From Hyphomicrobium sp. (lineage in GTDB: Bacteria; Pseudomonadota; Alphaproteobacteria; Rhizobiales; Hyphomicrobiaceae), in NCBI GenBank assembly GCA_022844105.1, contig JALHMJ010000010.1, forward strand, positions 35,863 through 99,862: a DNA stretch of 64,000 nucleotides, given 5' to 3'. Both the position numbers and the translations under genes were made by a program. This document shows positions 47,216-55,069 of the stretch, in pieces (position 1 is the first letter of the stretch; each line of letters begins with the position of its first letter). The notes under the pieces are model-generated. The model was given only the letters and a program-made list of their open reading frames with translations. It was not told the DNA's origin and did no database searches.

Positions 47216-48019
47216 TCAATGCAGCGCGGCGCTCGCGGACAGGGTAGCGCTGGTAGGCGCAAGGGCAGCGGCGCTGCCGTTGAGGACATTCTGCTTCTTG
47301 GGCGGCCACACAGTAATGTCGTGCGCGATGGTCGCCCCGTAGCGCTCCTTTTCTTCCGGCCTGTTGCGGCGCCGTTCGAGCGCAATCACGCGGGTGCCGA
47401 GCCGGAAGGCTTCGGACAGATCGTGCGTCACCATCACGACCGTGATCCCTTCGGCCATCCACAACTCGTTCATCACGGCATGCACTTCGGCGCGAATGCC
47501 GGGATCGAGTGCCCCGAAAGGTTCATCGAGGAGGAGCACTTTTGGCTTGCGCATGAGCGCTTGCGCCAGCGCTAGGCGCTGCTGCATGCCGCCCGAAAGT
47601 GCCGCGGGAAACTTGTTTTCGTGATCCGACAGACCAACGGCCTTCAAAAGCGCGCGTGCATCTTCGATGGCCCTCCGGCGCTTATCGCCAAACAGCCGGC
47701 CCCAAAAGAGTGACTGTTCGAACTCGCGGCCGACGAGCACGTTGCCCAGAACGGTAAGGTGCGGAAAAACCGAATAGCGCTGGAACACGACGCCGCGATC
47801 CCAGTCGGGTTCGGGTTTCAACGGCGTGCCGTCAAGCAGGATGCGCCCGGTCGTGGGCTTTTCTTCCCCGAGCAGCATTTTCAAAAGCGTGGTCTTACCG
47901 CAACCCGACGGTCCGACCAACGCGACGAACGATCCGCTCTCGATCCGAATGTCGATGTTTTCGAGCACGATTTGATCGCCGTACTCCTTCCATATTTTTT
48001 CCAGAACGACGGCGGTCAT
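47216..48019 (-). CDS. ABC transporter ATP-binding protein (guanidine-type importer)
   Basis: This 267-residue ATPase of the nitrate/taurine/sulfonate-type family has Walker A VGPSGCGKTT with Lys42, the signature LSGGMQQRLALAQAL, Walker B VLLLDEPFGALD and the switch His in VTHDLSEA. It energises uptake together with the permease and binding protein in the same operon. Its ATG overlaps the permease stop by four bases. The C-terminal extension of about 40 residues (from ERRRNRPEEKERYGATI) is family-typical in length. The substrate is assigned from the riboswitch, not from the ATPase itself. Confidence 0.9.
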   Translation of the reverse strand: MTAVVLEKIWKEYGDQIVLENIDIRIESGSFVALVGPSGCGKTTLLKMLLGEEKPTTGRILLDGTPLKPEPDWDRGVVFQRYSVFPHLTVLGNVLVGREFEQSLFWGRLFGDKRRRAIEDARALLKAVGLSDHENKFPAALSGGMQQRLALAQALMRKPKVLLLDEPFGALDPGIRAEVHAVMNELWMAEGITVVMVTHDLSEAFRLGTRVIALERRRNRPEEKERYGATIAHDITVWPPKKQNVLNGSAAALAPTSATLSASAALH

Positions 48020-48834
48020 GATTTCTGCTCCGGCTGGAACCAGGGAAAGAGGCGGCGCTGAAGCATGGCCAGCGAAATGTCCATGATCCACGCCAGCAGC
48101 GTAATCCAAATGACGTAAGGAATGATCACATCCATCGCGAGAAAGCGGCGCACGAGAAAAATGCGATAGCCAAGCCCGCTGACGGCGGCGATCGCTTCCG
48201 CCGAGATGAGGAAGATCCACGCCGGGATCAGCGCAAAGCGCGTCGCGACAATGAGCTTCGGCAGAACCTGTGGCAGCACCACGCGCGTCACCATCTGCCA
48301 CGTCGATGCGCCAAGCGTCTGCGCCTTGACGATCATTTCACGCGGAATGTCCTCCACCGCCAATGCGACGGCTCGCAACATGAGCGGCGCCGTGCCTACC
48401 GCGATCAGTGTGATCTTGGAAGCCTCCTCCAGTCCAACGAGGATGAAGAGGATCGGCAGTATCGTGATCGGTGGTATCAGCGAAAAGGCAGCGACGAACG
48501 GCTGGACCAGCGCCCTGATCCACGGAATGAAACCGGCCGCCACACCGACGACCAGAGAAATCGCAATCGAAATCGCCATCCCGCAGGCGAGCCGCCACAG
48601 GCTGATGGCCGTGTCCGACCAGAACAGGTAGTGGCCAGTTCGCTTGTCCGCCACGAACATGTATTCCTTCATCGTCAACATCATCTGGGTGACGGAAGGA
48701 AGAATCTTGTCGGCAGGATTGACGCTGAGCCGCTCGTAACTGCCGATACTATAAACGACGGCCAGCGCGATGAACGGCAAGGCGGCGAGCAGAACGTAGA
48801 CCGCGCGGCTCGGATGCCGGTTGATAATACGCAT
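48016..48834 (-). CDS. ABC transporter permease (guanidine-type importer)
   Basis: This 272-residue membrane protein has about six helices and the BPD_transp_1 EAA-like loop (AQTLGASTWQMVTRVVLPQVLP, read around residues 168-190). It belongs to the SsuC/TauC type that partners ATPases of the previous gene. Stop and start codons of the operon neighbours overlap it on both sides (one and four bases), so translation is coupled. No specificity is visible in the permease. Confidence 0.9.
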   Translation of the reverse strand: MRIINRHPSRAVYVLLAALPFIALAVVYSIGSYERLSVNPADKILPSVTQMMLTMKEYMFVADKRTGHYLFWSDTAISLWRLACGMAISIAISLVVGVAAGFIPWIRALVQPFVAAFSLIPPITILPILFILVGLEEASKITLIAVGTAPLMLRAVALAVEDIPREMIVKAQTLGASTWQMVTRVVLPQVLPKLIVATRFALIPAWIFLISAEAIAAVSGLGYRIFLVRRFLAMDVIIPYVIWITLLAWIMDISLAMLQRRLFPWFQPEQKS

Positions 48835-49781
48835 CAGGCCACCTTCCGTGACAAGGTTGTCGTGAGCGGATCAACCAGTGTGTCGGCCTCGCGGGCGAGC
48901 CAATCAAGGCTTTCCTGCGAAACAACTGTGGCTTGGTTGAAATCGTAGTTTGCTTCGAGGCTGTCGATGCGCCAGCGGCGGCGGCTCACATCGGGCGTAT
49001 CGGCCACGGCTTCAACGACCGTCGCGTCAGGGCCGGAGGAGAGCGCGCCGATCAGCGCCACCGTGCTGCCTTCGCGGCGCGGATCGGTGGACGCTTCGAT
49101 GGTCCAGCCGGTTTCGCTTCGGACCATGTAATCTGTCACGCAGTCCAAGACGCGGAGCAGAGCGGCGACAGGGTCGGCGCTCGTCCGGACAAAATCCTGC
49201 GCGCGCGTCCCATCGAGCAACTCGTCGCGCCGCGCGAAGGTGCGAATGGCATAATCGCCGGCGACAACGAGCCCGCCGGCTCGCGGCCGTTCATGCCCGG
49301 TGCCGTCGATTTCAGCTTCAAGCCGCAGCGCCGCAAGCAGGCCTGGTGCGCTGGGCTGGAAGCGCCAGTCCTCGACGTAGGCTCCAGAGGGTGCGAATTC
49401 GACCATGCAGTCACCAACGCGGCGCATGATACCGGGCTCGGGATATTTGTCGTAGGGCTGAAAGCCGATCCAATCGGCCCACGACATGACGGGCTCGTTC
49501 CATGAGGTCGTGGCAACGCCACCCTCGACGCTGGCGAGCAGGATCAGGGTTTCGCGATCGAGCGATCCAAGGTCGGTGCCGGCGGGCAAAGGGACGCGCG
49601 CGGGATGAATGCGAAGATCGCCCGTCATCCCATGCGCCTGCACCCAGAACACGCGCGTTAGCGCATCCTCCACGCCGGTCCCGAACGTGATCGACCGCCG
49701 CCGTACACAGCCAAGCGCCCAGGCAGGAACGCGCAGTGTGTTGAATGCCATCGCCGCAGCGGCGATCTCGTCCAGCGTCAT
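48834..49781 (-). CDS. Unknown protein in the guanidine operon
   Basis: This 315-residue soluble protein is not recognised with confidence. It is predicted to be rich in beta-strands. The pattern around RVFWVQAHGMTGDLRIHPARV and WADWIGFQPYDKYPEPGIM recalls lipocalin-like or HRI1-like beta-barrel proteins, but this is a loose impression. It has no signal peptide, P-loop or metal motif. It overlaps the permease by one base and the oxygenase gene by four, so it is firmly part of the operon. It may handle a product of the oxygenase, or assist it; both ideas are inference. Confidence 0.7.
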   Translation of the reverse strand: MTLDEIAAAAMAFNTLRVPAWALGCVRRRSITFGTGVEDALTRVFWVQAHGMTGDLRIHPARVPLPAGTDLGSLDRETLILLASVEGGVATTSWNEPVMSWADWIGFQPYDKYPEPGIMRRVGDCMVEFAPSGAYVEDWRFQPSAPGLLAALRLEAEIDGTGHERPRAGGLVVAGDYAIRTFARRDELLDGTRAQDFVRTSADPVAALLRVLDCVTDYMVRSETGWTIEASTDPRREGSTVALIGALSSGPDATVVEAVADTPDVSRRRWRIDSLEANYDFNQATVVSQESLDWLAREADTLVDPLTTTLSRKVA

Positions 49782-50824
49782 TGAGCGTCGCTCGCGTGGA
49801 TCGCTTCCTGGCCAAAACTCGACAGCTTCCGCGCGCCTTCCGGCAATTGAAACGTGCCGGCCTCGATCCGCTGCTTCAGGTACTGGAAAGTTTGCGCCGT
49901 CTGGGCCAGCAGATGGTCGCCGGCAACAATGGGCTCACACCGCGGGTTTTCGCCCCGCGTGATGAACTGCGGCAGCGGCTTGACGACGGTATGATAGTCG
50001 CAGGCGGCAAAATAGGGAAACGAGTAGCGCTCTTCTTTGACTTTGCGCACCCGGTGCGAGGTGGCAACGAAGGTCCCGTTGGTCCACGCCTCCAGCATGT
50101 CGCCGATGTTGATGATGAACCCGCCTTCAATCGGCGGCGCGTCGATCCAATCTCCCGCGCCGTTCATGACCTCCAGCCCCGGAGCCGTCGGCCACAAAAT
50201 CGTAAAGCACTCGTAATCGGTATGCGCGCCGATCCCCGGTTCATCGGCCGGCGCGGTGGGCGCATAGGGATAATGGATGAGCCGCAACTGGCTGGGTGGC
50301 CGCTTCAGATAAGCTTCGAAATAATGTTCGGGCAGGTCGAGCGCCAGCGCAAAGCCGCGAAACAATGTCAACGCCAGATCGGCAACCGCTGTGTAGTAGC
50401 CGCCGACCGCGGCTTTAAACTCTGCATCATCCGGCCACTGAACCGGTCCCAGCATCGGCGTTCGCCCGGAGAGCACTTCCGGGTCATCCGCCGGAATATC
50501 AACGGACACATCGTAGGCTTCCTTGCGGTCCGGCTTTTGACCGTAGAACACTTCCTCGCCCGGCGGCACATAGCCCGAGTGCGATTGCGAAAACCCGATA
50601 TAGGCCCGCATTTTTTCGTCCATGGGGCGGGCAAAGAAAGCCTTGGTCGCGGCCAGTAAGCGCGCACGTGTTTCGACTTGGATGGGATGACCGACAATGT
50701 AGAGGAAGCCGCTGTCGCGTGATGCAGCGCCGATCTCGTCCGCGACGCGCTGCCGGGCGGCAGGGTCGGCGGAATAAAGACCGCTGATGTCGACGATCGG
50801 TAGTGATTGAAAATGAGATGGCAT
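49778..50824 (-). CDS. 2-oxoglutarate/Fe(II)-dependent oxygenase, isopenicillin N synthase-like
   Basis: This 348-residue protein has an N-terminal DIOX_N domain (LPIVDISGLYSAD, GFLYIVGHPI) and a C-terminal double-stranded beta-helix. The iron triad is His201, Asp203 (AHTDYE) and His257 (TSHRV). The 2-oxoglutarate-binding pair is Arg266 and Ser268 (RYS). It should hydroxylate a small molecule using O2 and 2-oxoglutarate. It sits directly after the binding-protein gene in the guanidine-riboswitch operon but is not part of the known guanidine carboxylase route. It could hydroxylate an alkylguanidine or arginine-like compound and so release guanidine. The fold is certain; the substrate is inferred. 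Confidence 0.85.
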   Translation of the reverse strand: MPSHFQSLPIVDISGLYSADPAARQRVADEIGAASRDSGFLYIVGHPIQVETRARLLAATKAFFARPMDEKMRAYIGFSQSHSGYVPPGEEVFYGQKPDRKEAYDVSVDIPADDPEVLSGRTPMLGPVQWPDDAEFKAAVGGYYTAVADLALTLFRGFALALDLPEHYFEAYLKRPPSQLRLIHYPYAPTAPADEPGIGAHTDYECFTILWPTAPGLEVMNGAGDWIDAPPIEGGFIINIGDMLEAWTNGTFVATSHRVRKVKEERYSFPYFAACDYHTVVKPLPQFITRGENPRCEPIVAGDHLLAQTAQTFQYLKQRIEAGTFQLPEGARKLSSFGQEAIHASDAQ

Positions 50825-50896
50825 TGCAGGCCCTCGTTCGGGAAGACTTCGATGAGGTTCCGGCGCGGGACAGGAGCCGCGCCGGAACTTAGTCCG

Positions 50897-51973
50897 TCAA
50901 AGCTTGCCGTCGACGGCAAGTTTTAGATACTCAGACGTGAAGCGCAGCTTGATATTGTCCTTCGATCCGAGCACCGAGCCGTCGGCGAATTCGACGCCGA
51001 TGTCGTCGACGCTCTTGGCGCCCTGTCCGAACAGGCCCTTCTCGAACGAGAATTTGCGCACGTAGTCGAAGCGTTCCTTGTCCTTGGGATCAACAATGAA
51101 CTCGAGCGCTTCCTTCGGCGTCGTGAACAGCTTCGTGGTCGCGAGTTGGGCTTCGAACCCGGCCAGATCCGTACCCGAGGCCTTGCCCTGTGATTCACGT
51201 GCCGCCTTGCCTGCGTCGGTCTTGGCGACGGTCAGAGCGACAACTTCGAACCAGGCGCCCGTCAGCGCCTTGGCAAAGTCGGGGTTCTCTTTCAGCAACG
51301 CGGTGTTGGAAATCAGCGCGTCGACAATTTCTCCCGGGAACGACGTCGAGGAGATGACCAGGTTGGCATCCTTTTCCGAATCGATGTCCGCCAGCATCGG
51401 ATTCCAAGCAACGATCGCCGACACGCCACCGGTCTTGTAGGCCGAGACCCAGTCCGCGTCGGACGTGTTGACGATCGTGATGTCCTTCTCCGTCAGGCCG
51501 ACGGTGGACAGCGCGCGAGCGAGGAAATAGTGCGAGACCGACAACTCCAGCAGGTTGACCTTCTGCCCCTTGATGTCTTCGAGCTTGGTCTTGCCCTTCA
51601 GAATGATGCCGTCGTTGCCGTTCGAGTAGTCGCCGGCAATCAGCACGGTCGTATCGACGCCGCCGACCGACGGAATGGCCAGAGCATCCATCGTCGTGGA
51701 GGTGGCCGCATCGAACTTACCGGCCGTGAACTGGTTGATGCATTCGACGTAATCGCCGACCTGCGTCACGTTGATTTTCAGGCCGTACTTGTCGGCCCAC
51801 TTTTTGACGATGCCGGTGTCGCCGGCATAGCCCCAGGGCATCCAGCCGGCATAGATAGTCCAGCAGACGTTGAATTCTTTCTTCGGCGCGGCGCTGGCCG
51901 GTGCCGCGAGTGGCAGTGCCAGTGCGGCCAAAGCCGCAAGGCCGAAGCCAAGTTTAGATGGGCGGCTCGTCAT
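50897..51973 (-). CDS. ABC transporter substrate-binding protein (guanidine-type importer)
   Basis: This 358-residue periplasmic protein has a signal peptide (residues 1-28, cleavage after PASA). The mature protein begins KKEFNVCWTIYAGWMPWGYA and resembles the nitrate/taurine-type binding proteins, with the two-lobed pattern and an aromatic-rich front (W, Y, W, W, Y) suited to a cationic planar ligand. The start at 51973 has AAGGAG six bases upstream; the longer frame to 52249 runs back through the riboswitch and is not coding. It is the first gene under the guanidine-I riboswitch. Confidence 0.9.
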   Translation of the reverse strand: MTSRPSKLGFGLAALAALALPLAAPASAAPKKEFNVCWTIYAGWMPWGYAGDTGIVKKWADKYGLKINVTQVGDYVECINQFTAGKFDAATSTTMDALAIPSVGGVDTTVLIAGDYSNGNDGIILKGKTKLEDIKGQKVNLLELSVSHYFLARALSTVGLTEKDITIVNTSDADWVSAYKTGGVSAIVAWNPMLADIDSEKDANLVISSTSFPGEIVDALISNTALLKENPDFAKALTGAWFEVVALTVAKTDAGKAARESQGKASGTDLAGFEAQLATTKLFTTPKEALEFIVDPKDKERFDYVRKFSFEKGLFGQGAKSVDDIGVEFADGSVLGSKDNIKLRFTSEYLKLAVDGKL

Positions 51974-52102
51974 GGGGATCTCCTTGTCACCACCGTTTGA
52001 TAGATCCGGAGGGCAACGAAGATCAGACGGGGCCTGGGATGCGCGTGGTCGAAGCGCGTAGGGGAGGCCGTCCGTCCGAAAGCCGAAGCTCCTCGCGGTA
52101 CA

Positions 52103-52214
52103 GGTCTCCCGGGCTTTTGTCCCGCCGTGGCTCCGGACGCGCGTTGCCGCACATCCGGGAGCGCATCTCTTGGACCAGTCACCACGCTGCCACTGCGCGG
52201 CCGGAACCCTAGAT
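52103..52214 (-). promoter_or_regulatory. Guanidine-I (ykkC) riboswitch aptamer
   Basis: On the minus strand the conserved blocks appear in order: CTAGGGTTCCG at the 5' end, CTGGTCCAAGAG in the middle, and ACGGCGGGACAAAAGCCCG followed by GGAGA at the 3' end. This is the known guanidine-I consensus. Free guanidine binding would raise expression of the operon that starts 130 bases downstream. The expression platform (52098-51974) is GC-rich, and no clean terminator was resolved in it. The aptamer match is direct; the switching mechanism is not. Confidence 0.95.
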
Positions 52215-52350
52215 GCATTATGGGCGGGGTATTGCAGCCGCCGTGCCAAAGCCAGTGACGCTGTAATTGCAGGCTTTTTCGAAGGTGTCAGCGCACCGCA
52301 TGATGGCTAGGCCAGCGATCAGCTTAAAAAACGGGCATTTGAACGGCCGA

Positions 52351-52755
52351 CTACGCGACGGGGCGATCAACGCCATTGGGGGGTGGACCCATCTGGCCGA
52401 GCTGTTCGAATTCCGCTTCCGAGTAAACGCGCGAGCGCGTCAGGAAGCGGACGCCTTCAGGGGCTTCCAGCGAGAAGCCGGAGCCGCGGCCCGGCACGAC
52501 GTCGATGAGAAGCTGCGTGTCCTGCCAGTACTCGAACTGTGCTTTGCCGATGTAGAACGGCTGCCCGCCGATCTCGCCGAGATAGATGTCCTGCGCCCCG
52601 ACGCGAAATTCGTTGCGCGGGTAGCACATCGGCGCCGAACCATCGCAGCATCCGCCGGACTGATGAAACAGCAGCGCACCGTGCATGGCCTGGATCTTGG
52701 CAATCAATTCGAGCGCGGCAGGCGTCGCGCTCACGCGCTGAAGAGCTTCGGTCAT
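52351..52755 (-). CDS. DUF779 family protein
   Basis: This 134-residue cysteine-bearing protein has the family motif HQSGGCCDGSAPMCYP and VGAQDIYLGEIGGQPFYIGKAQFEYW. DUF779 genes are usually found right next to aldehyde dehydrogenase genes of the AldB/ExaC type; their role is unknown, possibly metal or redox sensing. Here such a dehydrogenase lies about 4.3 kb upstream on the same strand, with an AT-richer cassette between. The ATG overlaps the isochorismatase stop by four bases. The DUF assignment is firm. Confidence 0.88.
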   Translation of the reverse strand: MTEALQRVSATPAALELIAKIQAMHGALLFHQSGGCCDGSAPMCYPRNEFRVGAQDIYLGEIGGQPFYIGKAQFEYWQDTQLLIDVVPGRGSGFSLEAPEGVRFLTRSRVYSEAEFEQLGQMGPPPNGVDRPVA

Positions 52756-53348
52756 GTCGGCACCTTGCTGTTGTCGGAGACCACGATTGCAAAAATATCG
52801 GATAACGCGGCCAGCGAAGCGGTGTGCAGGGCCGCGGCCGGAACGTCGCCGCCGCTCGGATCGGGGATCGAGCGCGTAGCGGTCCCCGCCGCCACCACCG
52901 TAGGCCGGTACCCGTGACTGAAGGCAGCCCGCGCCGTCGAGTTGATGCACACGTGCGTCATGAACCCGGCGAGCACAACATCGGTCACGCCGAGGCGCTT
53001 CAACTCCGCATCGAGGTCCGTGCCGGCGAACGCGCTCGGCAGCGTCTTGGTGATGACTTTCTCGTCCCCGGCCGGCGCGACCGGATCGGAAATCTGGCCG
53101 ATGGGAGCGGTCACGTCATAGGGAGAGCCAGGCCCCGCGTCGTGACGAATATGAATGACGGGCGTCCCCGCGGCGCGCGCACGGGTGAGGAGGCGCGAGC
53201 ACTCGGCCAGCGCCGGCTCGACGCCTTCGAGCTGCATGACGCCTTCGCGATACGTGTTCTGGCAGTCGATCAGGATCAACGCCGACTTCGACAGCGGCGC
53301 GGGCTCCGCCGGAAGCTGCAGCAAGGACCGGAGTGTAGGGCTCGACAA
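52752..53348 (-). CDS. Isochorismatase-family cysteine hydrolase
   Basis: This 198-residue hydrolase has the catalytic triad Asp28 (LIDCQN), Lys101 (ITKTLPSAF) and Cys134 (MTHVCINST). Family members hydrolyse amides or vinyl ethers such as nicotinamide, isochorismate or biuret. The frame opens with TTG at 53348; no in-frame ATG fits the conserved N-terminal domain, so the start is the least certain part. It is translationally coupled to the DUF779 gene. A link to nitrogen catabolism is possible because such hydrolases act on amides, but this is not shown. Confidence 0.82.
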   Translation of the reverse strand: MSSPTLRSLLQLPAEPAPLSKSALILIDCQNTYREGVMQLEGVEPALAECSRLLTRARAAGTPVIHIRHDAGPGSPYDVTAPIGQISDPVAPAGDEKVITKTLPSAFAGTDLDAELKRLGVTDVVLAGFMTHVCINSTARAAFSHGYRPTVVAAGTATRSIPDPSGGDVPAAALHTASLAALSDIFAIVVSDNSKVPT

Positions 53349-53608
53349 AGGAAGGCCTCATGGGTGGGGGGCGGTGCGGTTGGGTGGAACATAGGCAGCG
53401 GCGGGTCGGGAGGGAAGGGCGGATGTGTGGGGGGATGATTATCCGCCTTTTCTCCAAATGGTTGCCGAGCAGCAGCGAAGATTTCACCATCTACACATCA
53501 TGACCACGTTTAAGGCGCATATCGAAATGGCTGCGGCCCGGCTGGCTTAGGTCAGTGAAGGCAAAATGCAGCACGGACTGCTGGCCCAAAAGACCGGGTG
53601 CAGATCTA
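53349..53608. other. Non-coding left flank of the AT-richer cassette
   Basis: Base composition changes here from GC-rich host-like DNA to visibly more AT-rich DNA. No gene, tRNA, integrase or clear direct repeat was found. A short G-rich run lies near 53365-53440. It could hold the left border of an inserted segment. Confidence 0.5.
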
Positions 53609-55069
53609 TTAATTCTTTTTGGCAGATGGAGGCCGTACTCCGCCTCGCCGCTTGATTCCCGCCTCGACCCGAAAAATATCGGGCATGTTGATCCTAGTTT
53701 CCGTGCGGAATTCAACGACACCAATATAGCGTAAGGCCCGCAACAAAGCTTCCTCTGGAGTTTCTTTCTTGGTGACCAACTCCAATGGAAGCCTTGAGGT
53801 TTCTCCTTGAGCGTTTGCCTCAAGTTCGCCAATGGTTCCTCGCTCCTTCCATCGTTCGGTAAATACCGACGGATCGCACGGCACTTCAAGGCCATCTAGG
53901 GCCTTCATCACAGCGTCAATCCAATAATAGTCTTCCTTGAGTTGTTGCAAACGTACTCTGGATGCGTCTTGGACTCCTGCCCGAATGCCGTTGTGGTCAA
54001 CTGCTGACGAGATTGGAACTGGAGTAAACAATGCGGCCCTCTGCACGGCTGTTATGAAGCTGCGAGGGCTCGTTTCGCCGAATGTGTCTGCCAGATGGTC
54101 GTATAGCCAGGAGTATGTACGGCCCCGCTTCGGGCCCGCCCCCATGAACTCACCAGCGAGGCTATAGAAAAATTGCTCTTGAACCTCTTCGTCGTTCTTC
54201 AGCAATTCAACAAGCTCGCGAGAATATTCTCGCCCTGCGACGCGAAACAGTGCTCCTCGGACGGAGGTGTCTTTTACCAGATGACTATAAAGTAGCCCAA
54301 ACAGTTCACCCCTGCGCCAGACTAGGTGGACTTCGTCGGACCGGATTTTTGAAGCGTCAGCAAAGCGGAAGATTGAGTCGTCTTTCGCTTGGTCAGTTCG
54401 GATAAAGATCTTGGCTTTCATTGCCCGGAAGCCTCGCATGTCCAATGCGAGTCGCAGAATGCCTTCAGTGAGCCGAGTGATGCCGTCCCAATCCTTGCCA
54501 AGACGGTCCAAGGCGTCGAAAACCAGAAGAAATAATTGCTTTTTACGGGCAAAGTACTCATCTGCTCGACGCAGGGCAGCTTCACTGCGTTGAATGTCTT
54601 CATGGACCCAGTCGATCACACGCTTAAGATCTGTCGGCAGTGGCACGCCAATGAAATCTTTTAGAGAAATAAACAACACGGCTCGCCAAATCTTCTCTGG
54701 CTCATACCCGTCGTTTGACAGCTGTGAAAGTACCGCAGTTGAAGGGGCGGGACCTGAATCTTTTCCCGCAGCTTCGTGAAATCCCAAAGTAGCTCGAATA
54801 CGATCCAGTTTTAAGCGCGGGTAATATGTAGCAACTTTTTCCCGACTTTTCTCATGCGTGAGAACTGATGACCAAAAGCTCTTCCCCACGCCGCGATTGC
54901 CGATTACCAATGACCGTTGAGGGTCCAGTGCGCTTGCATGACTAAGCGGTGCAAAAATATCATCCAGCTCTGGCAGTTTGTTTGCTTGATGCGCTGCGCC
55001 GGGCTGCAATCCGCCAATGGCTTCTCGCAGTGCTTGAAAATCGCTGGTCTGATTACTATTTCTCTTCAC
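53609..55069 (-). CDS. P-loop NTPase, third gene of a putative defence cassette
   Basis: This 486-residue protein has Walker A GNRGVGKS with Lys63 and a Walker B-like LLVFDALDRL (Asp185, Asp188). The rest is helical without a known effector domain. It may be a STAND-like or orphan AAA+ ATPase of the kind found in defence islands. A GTG at 55069 is the start, overlapping the preceding stop as GTGA. Codon use and base composition are more AT-rich than in neighbouring genes. It follows two partner genes in a tightly overlapping set. The ATPase fold is seen; the defence role is inferred. Confidence 0.75.
   Translation of the reverse strand: MKRNSNQTSDFQALREAIGGLQPGAAHQANKLPELDDIFAPLSHASALDPQRSLVIGNRGVGKSFWSSVLTHEKSREKVATYYPRLKLDRIRATLGFHEAAGKDSGPAPSTAVLSQLSNDGYEPEKIWRAVLFISLKDFIGVPLPTDLKRVIDWVHEDIQRSEAALRRADEYFARKKQLFLLVFDALDRLGKDWDGITRLTEGILRLALDMRGFRAMKAKIFIRTDQAKDDSIFRFADASKIRSDEVHLVWRRGELFGLLYSHLVKDTSVRGALFRVAGREYSRELVELLKNDEEVQEQFFYSLAGEFMGAGPKRGRTYSWLYDHLADTFGETSPRSFITAVQRAALFTPVPISSAVDHNGIRAGVQDASRVRLQQLKEDYYWIDAVMKALDGLEVPCDPSVFTERWKERGTIGELEANAQGETSRLPLELVTKKETPEEALLRALRYIGVVEFRTETRINMPDIFRVEAGIKRRGGVRPPSAKKN

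Noticed and set aside
52217..52222. CATAAT on the minus strand considered as the -10 box of the guanidine operon
   Set aside because: Transcription from it would begin inside the first conserved aptamer block, and there is no good -35 at 17 bases.
51974..52249. Longer start for the binding protein, adding 92 residues
   Set aside because: The extra codons run back through the riboswitch aptamer and lack a signal peptide; ATG 51973 has a good ribosome site and signal sequence.
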